A stretch of 64,000 nt of DNA from Branchiostoma floridae (lineage: Eukaryota; Chordata; Leptocardii; Amphioxiformes; Branchiostomatidae), in assembly GCF_000003815.2 (NCBI RefSeq), contig NC_049985.1, forward strand, positions 5,714,929 through 5,778,928, written 5' to 3'. Below are positions 45,901 through 57,100 of this stretch, one piece after another; positions within the stretch are counted from its first letter, which is position 1, and each line of letters opens with the position of its first letter. A model generated the notes under the pieces. That model made no database searches. It saw nothing but the letters and a program-made list of their open reading frames with translations, and was not told the DNA's origin. A program made the translations under genes and the position numbers.

Positions 45901-48372
45901 CTTAATTTTTTATAGCTATCTAGCGGTCATATTGAGTAAAATGCGCATCGATTTCTAAACATTATAGTTTAAGGATAAGAAAGGTTGCTAGAAACAGTCC
46001 GCTATGTTAGTGACTAACCATTTAAAACCAAATGAAATCTCTGACGNNNNNNNNNNNNNNNNNNNNNNNNNNNNNNNNNNNNNNNNNNNNNNNNNNNNNN
46101 NNNNNNNNNNNNNNNNNNNNNNNNNNNNNNNNNNNNNNNNNNNNNNGCTGTTTTTTAACGTTTTTTCAGTCGTTTTTATCGGGCTTTCTATTTTGTCATT
46201 TTTCTTGAAGTACGCCAGTTGGGACACAGCAAGATAAAATACAAAATAGAAAGCCCGATAAAAACGACTAAAAAAAAGTTTACAAAACAGCCGGAGCCTA
46301 ACCTCTGCTTGGAGAGTACTCTGACGTTAGGTACAGGGCATAGGGTAATTTTGACCTGGTCACACAAACAATGCGTATGCCCATGGTCATTTTGTAAAGT
46401 TTCATGGGGATTATTCTTCTACGCACAGGGGACCAAAGTCGTCTTAAAATTCAGTGGGTTTTTTTTTTACTTTGTCCCCCTCTGCATGGGAGATGATGAA
46501 GATCAAACACGCAAAGATGCTTATTTTAGAAATCAACTAGCAATTACGAACAGAAAAGAATTTTCATCAACCTGTTTATGGTAGAAAAATGGGTATGCCG
46601 AAATGTATACAATCATCTTCCTTTGGGGCAATGATAGATATTTTTATAGCAGATGTATCGGTTGGTTGTATTTAGGGTCTTTCAATAGTGACATTTTCTG
46701 GATGCTCTCAATGTAACGTTACATTTCTCTCTATTGATAAGTAAACAGAGAAAAGGGCGGATCTGGAAAGAGACGTAGGCCGTGAACAAAAATGAAAGGC
46801 GTACAAAACAAGCACTACTGATGCATCTGCTTGGAGATTAGAACTCGTTATCATGTTGAACACATCTCTCACCAGGATTTAATCGCTCGCGTGTACCTCA
46901 CGTGGCAACGCGGTAAGATAAGGGCAGACGATTCCTGACAAATCCAGGATGACAGCGAATGACAAATGACGACTAAGATCGGCTGGCCCGGAATTCTCAT
47001 CAACATGAATACACATAAAACCGCCAAGTCCATTACCAAAATTAACACAGGCGACTGGGTTCAAATAATGCTGGATGTCTGCCCTGCTACTGCGACGAGA
47101 TGAAGTTCAAACGTTAATGCATTGGATGGTTTGGTGTTTTCATCGTGTACGTGTGTTGCATTGTACATTGTTTTGTACTTGGGACGGCAAGTTGTCGTTA
47201 TATAACGTTATACTTGCTTGTTACAACAACGTAAGTATGATATTCCCATTGACACCGCTTGGCGCCTGTGTATTTTTAGAACGAGACCTATTTTCCCTCA
47301 GAGACAACAGACATTATCGGAAACTTGTATCACGCATTTCTGCACAGATAGCAAATCTGTCAACGAAAATTACTTTCTAAATGTTCACTTGAATGGACTT
47401 CATATATTGCAACCGAAGCAAAATATATGGTGTGAGATAGGATCCTCAGTACCCACGATATAAACTGTATGATGATGCTATTTGTTTTATATGTGTATTC
47501 TGACAAATTCTCTAGGGGTTCATGGATATTTATCTATTAAAGTATGTAGTAATTGACCAAATCAAATTGCATCACGCCAGATGCGACGGTTTCTAGTATA
47601 TTCATTTGTCGCTTGTATCCAGACATGGGGCCGCCGTTAGGTTGTTTTGGAGACTGTTCTCTGATTACAAACTGACTACAACTGTGCCCTACAGTATAGA
47701 ACGGATATGCACCATGCTCACTCAAGGTCTGACCTCCTAAACGCCACAACAATACTCCTATAGTTTAATCAATGGGCCAGAACGACAATACGGCTGTTGA
47801 AAATGCATATCGTTGTGAGTTCACCATTATGTATTCTACGAGCTTCGCCATTCTACAGTTCGCTTTCAAAGCGCTAAATGAAAAGAAAATGAATACAGAA
47901 ATGTAGCAATTTCTACCGCTTCGGTTTATTTATCAATGGCAGACATTGCAAAGCATTTGTATTTGTGACATGTATTATTTACTATTCTTGTGCACGCTCA
48001 TTCATACGTAGTCGAATAGACTAATTGTTTGTATACTATATATATGCATGTTCATACAAGCAAGTCTGAATCAAGAATAATATAGGACAAAATAATATTC
48101 TGAGATTTTATTTCATGGGATGGAAATGGCGAAGGTTGTACATCAGAACCTTTGAAAGGTCATCGCCACAACAAGGGAACAGCAATGTTGTGCTATGCTT
48201 ACCTGTTATCCCATTCCACCTGCTGTACTGACGACAGCTGTGCATACGACGACGTCATCCGCCGGGACAGCCATGGACTCAGCGCCTCCTGTATCGCCAA
48301 GCACGCCAGAAAACTGGCCACGGTCGTGTACCGATAAGGAACGTCTATCTTGCTCAAGAGAAACTCCAACAT
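39942..48372 (-). CDS. TLCD4: TLC-domain protein, TLCD4 (TMEM56)-like
   Basis: Multi-pass membrane protein of the TRAM-LAG1-CLN8 family. Seven coding exons: 48203-48372, 42999-43088, 42260-42318, 41381-41475, 41069-41106, 40435-40500, 39942-40236. All are GT-AG and phase-consistent, giving 270 residues (human TLCD4 is similar in length). Hydrophobic spans include residues about 15-35 (TTVASFLACLAIQEAL), 59-77 (MSIAHALTASFLSLLAFFV), 91-106, 122-138 and two near the C terminus. The His-His pair of the TLC core is at residues 126-127 (DMVFHHVICLC). AEISSPFLHIR and NGILFVLTFFVFRI correspond to the TLCD4 motifs around ELSSPF and NGIL. The start is the first ATG of the exon; the frame is open further upstream but without ATG. 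The 38-base fifth exon is unusually small. Biochemical role uncertain. Confidence 0.9.
41558..41606. repeat. 49 bp hairpin in a TLCD4-like intron
   Basis: CATATCCAGTTGCTT is mirrored exactly by AAGCAACTGGATATG, with GTAACT and AGTTAC inside the arms. Just upstream, 41532-41550 repeats CTCAAGCAACTCAAAGTAAC in part. It looks like the end of a longer repeat continuing to about 41800. Confidence 0.7.
43225..43405. mobile_element. Hairpin MITE in a TLCD4-like intron
   Basis: AGGCTATCTGGGGCCTTTCC at the left is mirrored by GGAAAGGGCCCCAGATAGCC at the right. A second inverted pair, TTTTTGTACTAGG and CCTAGTACAAAAA, lies inside. There is no ORF. It sits about 140 bases upstream of the exon at 42999-43088. 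Confidence 0.75.
43406..46038. other. TLCD4-like intron 1, non-coding
   Basis: Apart from the CRE cluster, no exon, RNA gene or clear repeat was seen. Codon-like open frames are short. Confidence 0.4.
44825..45056. promoter_or_regulatory. CRE cluster in TLCD4-like intron 1
   Basis: Two perfect TGACGTCA palindromes at 44825-44832 and 44856-44863 lie 31 bases apart, about three helical turns. TGACGT half-sites follow at 45015-45020 and 45051-45056, in a stretch of repeated ACGACGT. These match CREB/ATF sites. An enhancer is inferred; a degenerate short repeat could also produce the second group. Confidence 0.35.
46047..46318. mobile_element. hAT-like MITE, copy 3, left end in an assembly gap
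   Basis: The right part matches copies 1 and 2 and ends TTGGAGAGTA at 46318. The 8 bp CTCTGACG follows at 46319-46326, and the same 8 bases sit at 46039-46046 immediately before the 100-N gap. The gap therefore starts exactly at the element's left end and hides the left arm. Inserted in TLCD4-like intron 1. Confidence 0.85.
46327..48202. other. TLCD4-like intron 1, part next to exon 1
   Basis: No exon, RNA gene or clear repeat recognised. The sequence is AT-rich with scattered ATATATGC-type microsatellite. Confidence 0.4.
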
Positions 48373-48843
48373 GGCGCTGCGCTCAGGCCGGTATACTGTA
48401 GAGTAGTGACGGATCGATGAGCACAGGAGGCATGTAACTACCAATGCTTTGTCAGCGCAGCGCCAGTGTGTTGAAACCCGTGCGTGTGTGGTTCCGGGTT
48501 ATTTTAGCAGTGGCCGCGACACCAGATACTTCTGATGCACAAGTGAGCGCCACGAGGCTCCGCTTGGGTACTCTCGTATATTACAGTGAGTAAAACGGTA
48601 CAGAGGGAGTACCAGAGGGGGTTATCAATCACAGCACATCCATAGTCATATGAACAGCTGCGACTACCGGCAGATAATTGTCTCCCTCGAGTACAAGTCA
48701 TTCTTAAATTCAAATGCCACAAATGGTGAAAATCTGGTCACCCCTCATGTTTGATAAATGAAAACCACAGTGCGTCTTTAGAAACCGTGACATTGAAATT
48801 GTTGTCTACGCTGGTAAAGGCGATTAATATAGAATACAAGTTA

Positions 48844-48935
48844 CAACACGGTGTATTCCGTATCATCCGAGGTACCAGCCCGACCGCGGGTCGGATCGCC
48901 CGACGGCCGATGGTGATGCGGAATACACCGTGTTG
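48844..48935. mobile_element. Hairpin element with a GC-rich loop
   Basis: CAACACGGTGTATTCCG is mirrored by CGGAATACACCGTGTTG. The loop carries CCGACCGCGGGTCGG, itself a small hairpin. It lies 5' of the TLCD4-like gene between the two divergent starts. Confidence 0.75.
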
Positions 48936-48947
48936 TATTTTATTTAT

Positions 48948-49214
48948 GTCATACCCACCTGAGAAACCCCTGTTTTGATGCGAAATGCGCCAGAAGTTGA
49001 ACAAATTTGGTGCCCTCGAACAAATTCAGTAATGTTCCAACGTCCGAATCAGGTATTCGAACTTTCGATGGCGCCACACGCGGCCCGCTCGAAACAGTTC
49101 GATTCATTCGAATGGAGCCTGTGTGATACGCCTTTCGAACCTGTGCGATTCGGTAGTTATGGCCGGTCCGGAACACCTGTATCGAAAGTTTTCGCGTCAC
49201 AGGTATGACATAAA
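48948..49214. repeat. Inverted-repeat-bounded segment rich in TTCGAA
   Basis: TTTATGTCATACC at the left is mirrored by GGTATGACATAAA at the right. The interior is rich in TTCGAAC, CGAAAC and GTTCGA motifs in both orientations, so it can fold extensively. It abuts the hairpin element at 48844-48935. Confidence 0.55.
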
Positions 49215-49555
49215 ACCGAATAAGTGATGCAGGCACAGAATCATGAGTCATTGTTCGAATTCGAATGGGTGTGTGCATTTGCCTCCGAAGTGAGAAAAAG
49301 CGACCGTTCGTAGGTAACGCTAGTTCTTTACACTATGCTATTCCCTTCAATGAGTGATTTCGTTCTGTGGATGCCATCCTCTGAACATTGGTCAAGGAAA
49401 AATTGCCTTCATTACAAGTGGTCAGGTAGGTTTAACAAATGGCTGAACACAGAGAACGGTACATAACGGTTATATATCGGTTACCGAACAAAAATTATCT
49501 GCTTTCCAACTTTCACAATTTCTTTTAGTTTGGAAAACTTCTCGGTGGGCTCGAA

Positions 49556-49969
49556 ATGCCATTTCGGCTTAACACGTGGCAAAGAGAAAAATGCGATAGG
49601 AAAGAGGCATGTAACATTTTCGATCCGTATCTCGATATTCATTTGCCATATAACGTTACGGCATTTTACTCATTTTGGAGCTTCTTTGTACGTATGAACT
49701 GTTTTTGGTTTGAAAGCGGACGAAAATCGATCAAAGCCATTGCAAATGAAGTCCTAACAGTATTGACTGCATGCGTGCCTTCTGCAGGTGCGTTTCCTCG
49801 CACAAGTTGCTATCGCGTGTATGGTGCGACATTTTTGCCCCCTTTATCGGCTGAACACATCCAATTCCTGACACGTGTATGCCCTGAATACGCAGAGATG
49901 AGCTTTTGTTCGAGTCGCAGACAATTAGAGTGCCTCCAATTGAATTTTCGGAGGCCGTACGCACAGTAG
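49556..49969 (+). CDS. Hypothetical 137-residue ORF (unrecognised)
   Basis: ATG at 49556, stop TAG at 49967-49969. The product is rich in Phe, Arg and Cys, without a recognised domain, signal peptide or repeats. Imperfect inverted repeats flank it: TGCATTTGCCTCCGAA near 49276 and TTCGGAGGCCGTACGCA near 49947. It may therefore be part of a transposable element or chance coding. It lies between the divergent TLCD4-like and SH3D19 starts. Confidence 0.2.
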   Translation: MPFRLNTWQREKCDRKEACNIFDPYLDIHLPYNVTAFYSFWSFFVRMNCFWFESGRKSIKAIANEVLTVLTACVPSAGAFPRTSCYRVYGATFLPPLSAEHIQFLTRVCPEYAEMSFCSSRRQLECLQLNFRRPYAQ

Positions 49970-50082
49970 CTGGGCACTCCATCGAGTACTGTATGTCTTC
50001 AAATTTTTGCAGTGGTTTATGTTCGTTGTGGTTTTCTCAGTGACTGTTCAGACGACCATACGACACTACTGTGCGCTTCTAG

Positions 50083-50187
50083 CCTGAGTACCACCCTCCA
50101 TAGTGACCGCCGGTTCAATACTTCGGAATCCGTGATTAGCAAGCGAAAGTATTGAGTCAGCGGTCACTACGGAGGATGGTACTCAGG
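50083..50187. mobile_element. 105 bp hairpin MITE
   Basis: CCTGAGTACCACCCTCCATA at the left is mirrored by the end TACGGAGGATGGTACTCAGG; GTGACCGC and GCGGTCAC, and AATACTT and AAGTATT-like segments, pair further in. There is no ORF. The outer CCTGAGTACCA resembles the element at 18832-18983. Confidence 0.8.
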
Positions 50188-51142
50188 GTAGATCACTTCA
50201 CCGTGCTTAAAACCCGTATTTCCATTACTGTACGGTATGTGACTATAACGCTATTGCTAACTTAAAGTTGTAAAGTTATAACGCTATTGCTAACTTAAAG
50301 TTACCATGATAACACAACTTGATCCTTACGGCGAAAGTAATTCACCGCGAACTTAAGTGTATTTACGGTAGTCTGAGCTTCTTGCCGACTCTAAATACTG
50401 CATAGTCCTGGAATTGAAAAAAAATGTTTCCGTTGAAGACGTAATAACGTTGGAATGTGTAGTGTGGCAGTTTTGTTGAGGTTGTTAGGGTGAGCTCAAA
50501 CGTGTGCGCATCACCATGATTACGATGTCAATGGTTTCATTATTCTTTTAGCACGATTTCTTGAAATAAATTACTTAATTGCGTTTGAATCATTCTATGT
50601 TTAATACAATAAAAGTCGTCTTTCCGCCAGCCTGTATCACGTAACTGTTATTCTAGGATCTAGAAGTAGGCTACTGACCTAGTTAAGGGTGTATACACGG
50701 AGATTTACATGATCATTGGGAAGCAATTAAAATGTCAAAGGTTAATGATTAATGACTCGTACCACTTACCAGACTGTATCCCTGTATTTTTTTCTAGTAG
50801 CTGCTACATGTACTTTCTTTGTGGGCTCGGAAAATGCTGCCTACTCATTATTTTACTTTGAATCAACCTTCTTGCTTGAATCTTTAACTTGAACCACAAC
50901 CAGTAGATACCCTCCTTCTGGGTAATGAGGTGCTGTACTAGCTCCGATGAGATTTATTGACGCAGCATTACACATGATAGAACCAGGGAGGTTTCTAACC
51001 TCTTTGTCAACAACAAGTCTTCCTCCTCAAAATTTCACACGTGAAATTAACTACTTGCTGCCCATTTTGAATAGGAAAAAAAGCGCGCGAAATATCACTT
51101 CCCGTCATACCCCGGGCGCAGTGGGTGACAGTAAAATTCAAG
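50188..51142. promoter_or_regulatory. 5' flank of the SH3D19-like gene
   Basis: Contains a TACTGTAAA-family remnant near 50335-50370 and AT-rich sequence, then a GC-richer patch at 51080-51140 before the start codon. No TATA box at a convincing position was seen. Confidence 0.35.
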
Positions 51143-54100
51143 ATGGAGGCTGAGCTGGTAGACGTCACCGGCACTTCCGCACGGAAACCCACGGTTATAC
51201 GCCGCGGGACGGCAGGTAACGTCCAGAAAGTACCTTATACTAGTACTATACCGTATAGGCTACATTCTGACGCCTTTTGAACGCTTGTCTTCAAAGAATA
51301 CGTTGCTTTTAAGCGCTATGTAAACTCGCTTCCGGGTTAGACCGGTCTCTTGGTCGAAAATGGATTGGGATTTGGGGAGGGGGGCTTATATTTTGACGTA
51401 TGCAAATAACAACAATATTGACAATATCACTGCTTCTATCAAGTCATATAGTTAAGATGTAACGTTTATTAAAACATTCACAGTATATACTACTAACTTG
51501 TTGCTGTGTGAGATTGTTGACCCATGGCGGTCGGCAACTGTCATGTGATTTGAACGTCCTGTCAAGCTGTCTAAAACAAGATCATTTGTTTGCAAAAATT
51601 TGAAGTGATAACACTCAACATTCCACGCAAACGTGTAAATACACGTGATGCCCATAGAACAAAGGTCGAAGTTGAGTTTCCTTTTTGAGTGGTATGGAGT
51701 TAGTACGGAATAGGATACTGGTTCATGATCAAAGAGGTGCGATCGATTTTCACAACAATGAATAAATCATGTGACGGGTGGGATCTATAAAAAGTGGTTC
51801 CACCCACTATTTGATAATGGGGTCACGTTTATAGTATACAAAATAGACTACAATATTATTGGCTGTGTGCATCTACAAGCAGGTGTAAGGTTCTGGCTCA
51901 GTCTAAATGTTTTAATATGCCTGTTGATTCCTATGGGAGTCAAAAACATTGAATAAGATATTACAAAATTGTACTAAATGTTAAAAAGCAGGTATAAAAA
52001 CGTACATTGAGCTGGATCCTTACATTTGCTTGGAGGTTTTAATAGGCTTGCATGCATCCAGTGATTTCATGAATTCCTTCTGTTGAAAAGTAGTAAGAGG
52101 GACTTTATTTCTGTGTAAAATGAACCAAACAGAAAAACAAAAATTGATTGGTTGACTAACTGTTGCTTAATGCAGGGTTTTTGTTGCAAAACTGAAAATA
52201 TTCAAGTTATTGACAGGAACAATAATATTCTTTTCATCATTTGCACCACTTTCTAGTACAAGGTATATGACGCATTTCAATTAAGAAAACAATCCATATC
52301 AATTCCAAAGTCCTCTTTTCTTTGGGTAGTACGTGCTTGCCTGTGGTAAATAGATAATATCACCATTTTTTTACATTATACTGAAAACAATGTAATAAGG
52401 ATATCAAATTATTCCGAAGACTGTATTTCATGAATGACATCATGCAAGGTTAGGTTGAGTTTTCGTTTAATTGACTAAAATGTCGTGTTATGATTGTTTA
52501 AGGACCAGGTCGGCCTGCCCCTACTGCCCCTGCCAGACCAGCCCCTGCACCTCCACGGCCAGCTGCCAGGTGGGGCTTCAAATTGCCTTACCTTTCATCT
52601 TGTAAAATTTACAATGTGTTGACGCTACTTGACATTTGTAGATAAGATTTCCTAACATCTAACATTCTTGTTGGACATTGTTTGTTTGAACGGCTTACAT
52701 AAAATAGCTCAGTTTTTCTATACAACAACATGAAAAAGAAATTGTCTTTGAAGACTGAAAGCTTTTTTCCCAAATATAGGACTTCCATACCAGAAAAAAC
52801 AGAGTCTATAAAACGGGGTAAGTGCAAAACCATTGTTAAGATAGATTTGTCACACTTTTAATTCTGTATGTAGTCAATACAAGATAGAAATTAATTTTAT
52901 TACTTTGTTGTATCTCTTTTGATTTTCCTTTTCATGCAATGCTTTATTTCATTTCCATAAGTTTCAAATGATTTTTCCCCAGTTGTATCTAAACTTTAGG
53001 AATGTGTTGCTGTAACTTAGTGTAAGAGCCATTTCTTGTGACATATCGCTAGAAAGACCAGTAATTCATAGTGATTCACACATTAGGTGACTTCTGTATT
53101 ATACACAGAAAGTTTGTGCTACATACAATGTACTGTAACATAGCCTCTTACATACATGTATTCATCTTCACAATCAGATGCAGCAGCAAAACCAACAGCA
53201 GTGTCCAGAAAACCTAGTATCCCTCCATCCAGTAAACCTAAACCTGCAGCTGGCAAACGGTAGGTGTTACTGTGCTTTTTACGTCTCTACGGCAAAAATC
53301 ATTACACCATGAATATGCATCTTCAACGTATTCCTACTGTACTGCAGAATATTAAACAAAAACATAAAACACTCTAGTCTAGTGTACAAAAATAAATGAA
53401 ATTATAGTTTTTAATATTGTAAATCTCAAAATTTGTTGGTGTATATACAAATGTAGTAGAGAGTAGGTTTACAAACTTGATTTTGGAAATTGGAGAGAAA
53501 GATGATGTGATATTTACTTTACCTGGGGAGAATGAAATTAATGTTTTCAGCTTGTAAAATACTGGATACTACTACAAGTACTAGTACTGCTTGTCTGTTT
53601 GTATGTGCATCTATATGTCTGTGTGTGTTTCTGTAATTTCCAACACTGTACATTCTACAACTTTGCCACACGTTGAAATAGTGGTGCAACTTTTGTCTGG
53701 GAAGTATGGAAAATGGGGGTGAAGTCTGCCATCTCTAATTGCCTTATGTTTTAATCTCTATTAATTATCTGTGTTTTCAGGAAACTAGAAATCACTATAG
53801 TGTCGGCCCAACCCATGACATCTAGCCAGATGACTGCCTTTAACACAGGTGGATCAGTTGTACCTCCAAGTAAACCTGTTACCACCCAGGACCAGCCCAA
53901 CACTGCAATGAAGAAGAAGTCGGCGCCCCCACCCAAACCCCCACCCCCAACACGCCCTCCCCCTCCATCTGTGAAGTCTTCCACTGGAGGGAAACCAGGT
54001 GAGAAAGAAATGGCATTCATTTTCAAATGTCAGATTTGATATACTGTAAATCTTGAAACATTTGCGGTGGTTTGATTTTTATTCTGGCTTTTTTCATGGC

Positions 54101-57100
54101 ATTTAGCAAACTTTGCATAACTACTGGTCAACTGCATATTATTATTTAGACCTCCTTTTCCTCAAGCTCCTACTGCTAAATAGAGCCACTGTGAAAGTAC
54201 ATGTGAATAAATTCACATGTGCTGGCATGTATGTATAGCAAAGAATGTGTCTTCGGGTTTCTTTGCTTTGTAAATAGAAAGTGATGTTTTTCCAATAATA
54301 CTTCTCTGAATAACAAAATGTGATCGATGTTTGCATGTGATCGATGCACACATTTAAGGTCTGTGTCATTTCTTTTATAATAGCAACTGTACATATCTCA
54401 CGTTTACATGTAGTGTTGCAATGATCACACTTTATCTCAGCAGCTTTCCTCCCTGATCAGTTTTTTGCAGCTTTGCAATGTCATTGATGTGTCAAATTGC
54501 TGTTGTTGTTGTTCTTTATTTGTCATTGTTTGCCATCCTCTTTGGGAAATGTAGATGAAGGTTAGTACAGTGAGGACCATTTCACCAAAGCATGGCATCC
54601 ATTTAGAACTGCATCCATCCAGACCTTGTTTTGTCTTTGAATTTGAGATGGTTGACTGTAACTGTGTAAGGCCATGCCAGATTTTTGCAGTGAACAATGG
54701 AGTGGGTGGGAAAAATTGAAATGAAAATATAAAAAAGAAACACCAGAGGCATCCAATGATAGACCAAACCACTACCACAGGAGCCGAAATGTCAACATAC
54801 TAGCTATAGGCTTGATAACATTTTGAAAAGAGTAATGGATTTTAAATTTAAATGCCTTTACAAGAAAAGATGTTAGAGTTCAACTGTTAGTGTGAAAATG
54901 TGATCTTTGGGGGGTTCATGCATTCATATCCAATATGTAAATAAATGGTATATCAAAAGAAAGAAAAAATGAAGTGCAGAATCTAAGAACCAAGAAGTTG
55001 GAATGAGGTGGCCTTAGTTTGAAACCTTTATGTGGTCATCAGAAAGAAATGTCAGTATTGTGGAATTTGTTTGTCTGCTTAGCATGTCTGTTGTTGTTTA
55101 CTGTTGACAATGTGTCAACAGCATGTTGTTGCTTGCTTGACTAAAACTGTGGCCTGTCCCATGTACTTAAATGTTCTATATACCCTTTTATGTTGTAGTG
55201 AAGCATCCCTGTTTTGTGTATCCAGTGTTTGCTACCAAAAGACAGAATTTTATCTGTACATTTGTTCAAAGGAATGTGAAGCATGCACATACACAAAATT
55301 GAAAGTAAGAAATAAAATTCCTTCTTTTAATGCAAAATGGTGAGTATTTTGGTGTTTTTGGTCTTATTATTGATGATTTTATTCAACCCCCCTCTAGGCC
55401 CTACAATTCTCAGACCGAAGCCTGTGACCAATAAAAGCTCCAAGCCTGCCCGCCCCCCTCCCGCTAGTAAGAAGGTCCCTGCAGAGGTGAGTCATATCAT
55501 AATAATCATATATGTTGACCAATCAGGAGCCCCTCTTTGAAATTGATTTTGAGGCTGTAATATCATTGGCCAGCCAATAAGAGGACTGCTGTTCCAAACA
55601 ACAAAAGGCATTTGACAATTATTTGATGACAACATTTTGAAAACAATTACATATGTGTAGCATTCCAAGTTCTAAAGTTAAAAAAGATATAGCAAAAGTC
55701 AGTATAGATTGCTGTCAAGGACAATGGTAACTTACTGAAAAATGCATCTTTACTACACGCACAATTCAAATGTAAAATCCATCTACAGTTTAAAGCCCCA
55801 TATGTTGTTTTAAATACTAATAATAGCATTGCAAAATCATCATCAAACTGCTGTGATGATTTCCAGATTTTACTGCTGTGATGATTTCCAGAAGCTATGA
55901 CTATATCCTGAAGGTAACGGGGGGGATCCAATGTCCGGTAACTGTTCTAAGTGAATGCGCATGGCTTTTGTCATCGTACGTTTTACTGAGAACCCATCAA
56001 AAACAATTTAAGATCTTGTTAACAACCATATAACTTTGATTTAAGCTGTGCAGACATACGTTCCCTTTAACGGCAGCATTCCGAACTTTACTTTGACAGC
56101 GCGCGAAGGTTTTCGCAGGTTTGGACTTGCGTTTCAGTGGAACGTTCTAACACAAAAAAGGGGGTCCAAACTCCGATAAGTTAACAACCAATCCATCTCT
56201 GCATATCTTTAAGCATCCTATGCATGCAAAATAACACTAAGCTTCTGCAATACTATTTTTTGTCACAAATATATGCAATAATTTGAATTACGATGCATAT
56301 TTAAATACGTTTACTTACAAGGATTACCTCTCACGGTGAAACCAACCTGTCGCCAAAAAGAAAAATGGCGGCACTTTGTTTACGTCTGCCTGCGATTACA
56401 GTTTTTCACTTTCGGCTTCTGTATTTCCTGCTTCAACCTCGTTTTTAACAGCAGAAATGACTACAGGATTTCTTTAGTCGGTAGGGATCGATTTTCTTGA
56501 ATGATCGGTACTCTACTGACGAGTTGACGTCTCCATCGTGTTGAGCATCGCTCGGCTTCCTTCATAGGTGATTGACAAAGATGGCGGGGTTGACAGGGCC
56601 GTGAACATGCGGCATAATTCAGCTCCTATTATCCAACTATAAAAGCAAAGACACGGCATAGCTGTGCTTATTTAGGAAGTTTTATAGATAGCCTTCTCAT
56701 CTGTGGTGGTATCTTTTCACATTTCGTATTTGACGATGAATTATTTAATAGTTTCCCGGGCCATGTTCTCGATATGTTCGCTCGTCAGCATGCACGGAAG
56801 GCGTCAAACTTGTGTACTTTTTTCAATCGTTATCTGTTGGGGCTTACCAACTTGGACACATACTCTGACTTTTCAGTTATTTACAACAAGGTTTAATCCA
56901 TAACAAGTTGCACTTATTATGTGCAGACACTTATGCATATCTCCGCAAAAATGATTTTAAAATCCTACCGGACTTTGGACCCCTACCGGACTTTGGACCC
57001 CTCCCGTTAACAAATTACAGTATAGATTCTTGACAAGGGCAACTGCAGATAACTGAAAAATGCATATTCAGTTGTAAACCTAAAATCCATCTACAATTTC

